Assembly: GCA_964589145.1 (NCBI GenBank)
Contig: CAZPSL010000047.1
Location: 1 to 6,728, forward strand
DNA length: 6,728 nt
DNA from: UBA11858 sp964589145
GTDB lineage: Bacteria; Chloroflexota; Anaerolineae; Anaerolineales; UBA11858
Reading direction: 5' to 3'
Shown in pieces: positions 5,188 through 6,728 of the stretch. Position 1 is the first letter of the stretch. Each line of letters starts with the position of its first letter. Under the pieces are notes generated by a model. The model saw nothing but the letters and a program-made list of their open reading frames with translations, made no database searches and had not been told where the DNA came from. Both the position numbers and the translations under genes were made by a program.

Positions 5188-5366
5188 AAAAAGATACCCC
5201 ACCATGCCGTGGACAGCGATGTTCTGAACCTGCCTTCGCAGGAGGGGTTCCGCCTCGAGGGATCCGCCTTGGCCGAGGCCTAACGCGTCACCACCGTAAG
5301 ATTGGAACCCTATAAGTGGGTGTTGGTACAGAACGCAAAGGCTGCAACACGAACACAGCAGGGTAT
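5188..5366 (-). ncRNA. ssrS: 6S-like structured RNA candidate
   Basis: On the minus strand this stretch of about 180 bases folds into one long rod. Closing helix: 5366-5352 pairs with 5194-5208 without interruption (15 pairs, six of them G-U), then GTG/CAC (5350-5348 with 5209-5211), CAGC/GCTG (5344-5341 with 5214-5217), GTTCTG/CAGAAC (5334-5329 with 5221-5226) and ACC/GGT. A central bubble follows, with an AU-rich 5' side (5324-5311) and a CCTGC-GAAG-GCAGG hairpin on the 3' side (5242-5229). The terminal arm has GGGTTCC/GGAACCC (5310-5304 with 5245-5251) and GCCTCG/CGAGGC (5279-5274 with 5252-5257). The helix ends in C and five T (5192-5188), and an extended -10 box lies just upstream. Size and layout match 6S RNA, which binds the RNA polymerase holoenzyme by mimicking an open promoter. 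The G-U pairs would be A-C mismatches in a plus-strand transcript, so the strand is well supported. Identity as 6S is inferred from architecture, not from conserved primary sequence. Confidence 0.6.
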
Positions 5367-5370
5367 TTCT

Positions 5371-5379
5371 CTTATACCA
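5371..5379 (-). promoter_or_regulatory. Extended -10 promoter element for the 6S-like RNA
   Basis: On the minus strand TGGTATAAG provides a TGn extension and a -10 hexamer TATAAG (5376-5371, 5 of 6 consensus). A start about 7 bases on falls at about 5364, at the outer end of the closing helix. The -35 position (about 5399-5394, TACTCA) is poor, which is usual for extended -10 promoters. Confidence 0.5.
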
Positions 5380-5490
5380 TAAAAGCAAGAGGGTGAGTAG
5401 ATATGCGGAGTGATTTTAAGAATTTGGCATCGAACGGGTAATTGAAGACAAGAAACCGGGTTGAAGATGGCCTACATCAGTTCGTTATGC
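5380..5490. other. asnS 3' flank, no gene seen
   Basis: These 111 bases lie between the asnS stop and the 6S-like RNA promoter. They are more AT-rich than the genes. I see no reading frame, no convincing hairpin plus T-run to end asnS, and no repeat shared with the rest of the window. Confidence 0.5.
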
Positions 5491-6728
5491 CTACGGGTAC
5501 ACCCGCTTGATGGTGCGCGGGAAGGGAATGGTTTCGCGGATGTGATGGATGCCGCAAATCCAGGTGACGGTGCGCTCCACGCCCAGCCCAAAGCCGCTGT
5601 GGGGGACGCTGCCGTACTTCCGCAGGGCCAGGTACCATTCGAAGGCTTCGGGCGGCAGGTTGTGCTTGTGGATGTTCTCCAGCAGCAGGTCGGGGTCGGA
5701 GATGCGCTCGCTGCCGCCGATGATTTCGCCGTACCCCTCCGGGGCGAGCAAATCCACGCTTTTGCAGACCTCCGGGCGGCCCGGCCAGGGTTCCATGTAA
5801 AAGGCTTTGACCTCCGTCGGGTAGCCGTACACGAACACGGGTTTGTCAAAGCGCTCGGTGAGCGCGGTCTCGTGCGGGGAGCCGAAATCCATGCCCCATT
5901 CAAATTTCAGCAGTTCCTTCTGCTGCGGGTCATCGGTCTCTTCACGGATTTTTTGCAGAATTTCGGTGGCCTCGTCGTAGGAGATGCGCGGGAACGGGGG
6001 GGTGATAGCCTCCAGTTTGGCGATGTCGCGCCCTAAAAATTCCAGTTCCGGGCGGCGCTTTTCCAGCACCTTCTGGACGATGTAACTGACGAACTGCTCC
6101 TCGATTTCCATCAACTCGTCCAGGTCGCAGAAGGCGATCTCCGGCTCGACCATCCAGAACTCGGTGAGGTGGCGGCGGGTTTTGGATTTCTCCGCCCGGA
6201 AGGTGGGGCCAAAACAGTACACCCGCCCAAAGGCGTAAATGTTGGCCTCGTTGTAGAGTTGCCCCGTCTGGGCGAGGTACACCACGCCCTCGTCGAAGTA
6301 GGGCGTCTCGAAGAGGGTGGTCGTCCCCTCGGCGGCGGCTGGGGTCAGGATGGGCGTATCCATGTTGATGAAGCCGTTGTCATCCAGCCATTCACGGATT
6401 GCGCTGATGATGGTGGCGCGGATGCGCAGGATGGCCCACTGGCTCTGCATCCGAATCCAGAAGTGGCGGTTATCGAGGGCGAACTCAACCCCGTGCTCCT
6501 TGAGGGACATCGGGTAATCCTCGGCGGCCAGTTGAACGACCTCCAGGCCGGTGATGCCGATTTCGTAGCCGCCGGGCAGGCCGGGGGCGCGCTTGTCGGC
6601 GCGCACCGTGCCGGTGACGATAACCGAGGATTCCTGCGGGAGACGGGCGATCTGGTCGAACAGGCCGGGGTCGAGATCGGGTTTGAAGGCCACGCACTGG
6701 ACGAAGCCCGATCCGTCGCGAATCAGCA
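5491..6728 (-). CDS. asnS: Asparaginyl-tRNA synthetase (N-terminus outside window)
   Basis: This class IIb synthetase charges tRNA-Asn with asparagine in the cytoplasm. The frame continues to the window edge: upstream of the GTG at 6693 it reads LIRDGSGFVQC, which is the OB-fold anticodon-binding domain, so that GTG is internal and only a short N-terminal piece is missing. The visible part is about 411 residues. The OB fold ends near VTGTVRADKRAPG. Class II motif 1 is at GFINMDTPILTP, motif 2 at FRAEKSKTRRHLTEFWMVE (about 6201-6145), and motif 3 at GFGLGVERTV (about 5595-5566). The HLTEFWMVEPE form of motif 2 marks AsnRS rather than AspRS, and AEGTTTLFE and AQTGQLYNEA are typical of the Thermus/Firmicutes type. 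It therefore implies direct Asn-tRNA charging rather than sole reliance on the Asp-tRNA amidation route. The stop is TAG at 5491-5493. No terminator is evident. Confidence 0.97.
   Translation of the reverse strand, partial: LIRDGSGFVQCVAFKPDLDPGLFDQIARLPQESSVIVTGTVRADKRAPGLPGGYEIGITGLEVVQLAAEDYPMSLKEHGVEFALDNRHFWIRMQSQWAILRIRATIISAIREWLDDNGFINMDTPILTPAAAEGTTTLFETPYFDEGVVYLAQTGQLYNEANIYAFGRVYCFGPTFRAEKSKTRRHLTEFWMVEPEIAFCDLDELMEIEEQFVSYIVQKVLEKRRPELEFLGRDIAKLEAITPPFPRISYDEATEILQKIREETDDPQQKELLKFEWGMDFGSPHETALTERFDKPVFVYGYPTEVKAFYMEPWPGRPEVCKSVDLLAPEGYGEIIGGSERISDPDLLLENIHKHNLPPEAFEWYLALRKYGSVPHSGFGLGVERTVTWICGIHHIRETIPFPRTIKRVYP

Noticed and set aside
5101..5388. Minus-strand open frame of 95 codons covering the intergenic region
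   Set aside because: It overlaps the structured RNA and the DUF2007 start in another frame. Base pairing with strand-specific G-U pairs explains the region better than coding.
5105..5490. tRNA, tmRNA, SRP RNA or RNase P RNA in the asnS-DUF2007 gap
   Set aside because: I found no tRNA T-arm or CCA end, no tmRNA ends, no SRP GGAAG/AGCAG loop and no RNase P P4 core (GAGGAAAGTCC) on either strand.
5461..6036. Plus-strand open frame of 191 codons
   Set aside because: It is antisense to the C-terminal catalytic half of asnS, including motif 3.

Overview
The window is ordinary-looking bacterial chromosome: moderately high GC, tightly packed genes, and no transposase, phage, CRISPR or toxin genes. 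Gene content and style point to Chloroflexota, probably Anaerolineae. This rests on the arginine-tipped EF-P, the LysM/M23 exoprotein type, the DUF192 and DUF2007 proteins, a stand-alone receiver and a highly similar dispersed palindrome. It is a family-resemblance inference; no rRNA marker is present.

Layout. Bases 1-117 hold the C-terminal tail of a plus-strand gene. It converges on a minus-strand cluster: efp (2315 to 1758), a small cysteine-rich protein (1693 to 1364) and a HAD-phosphatase/DinB-like fusion (1321 to 122). A near-consensus promoter drives efp (-35 TTGCCA, 17 nt spacer, -10 TATAAT), and a terminator-like hairpin separates the cysteine-rich gene from the HAD gene. From the same intergenic region a plus-strand series runs the other way: a stand-alone response-regulator receiver (2515-2916), a DUF192 protein (3037-3408) and a secreted LysM/M23 peptidase (3395-4837), the last two overlapping. 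These converge on a second minus-strand set: asnS entering from the right edge (6728 to 5491), a non-coding stretch, and a small DUF2007 protein (5104 to 4850).

Two non-coding features are the most interesting. First, the asnS-DUF2007 gap holds what looks like a minus-strand RNA of about 180 nt (about 5366 to 5188). It has an extended -10 box, a long closing helix, a central bubble with a hairpin on the 3' side, a terminal arm and a terminal U-run. This is the architecture and size of 6S RNA. The G-U pairs in the closing helix work only for the minus-strand transcript. Second, a 33-35 bp near-perfect palindrome (core arm ACTGGCAGTCCT) occurs three times within 1.1 kb. One copy is in the efp leader, one lies just after the receiver gene, and one sits inside the M23 gene, where it encodes most of the signal-peptide hydrophobic core.

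The genes are mainly housekeeping (translation: EF-P and AsnRS; possible RNA polymerase control: 6S-like RNA; cell wall: LysM/M23) plus small proteins of unknown role. I see no defence or mobile system.
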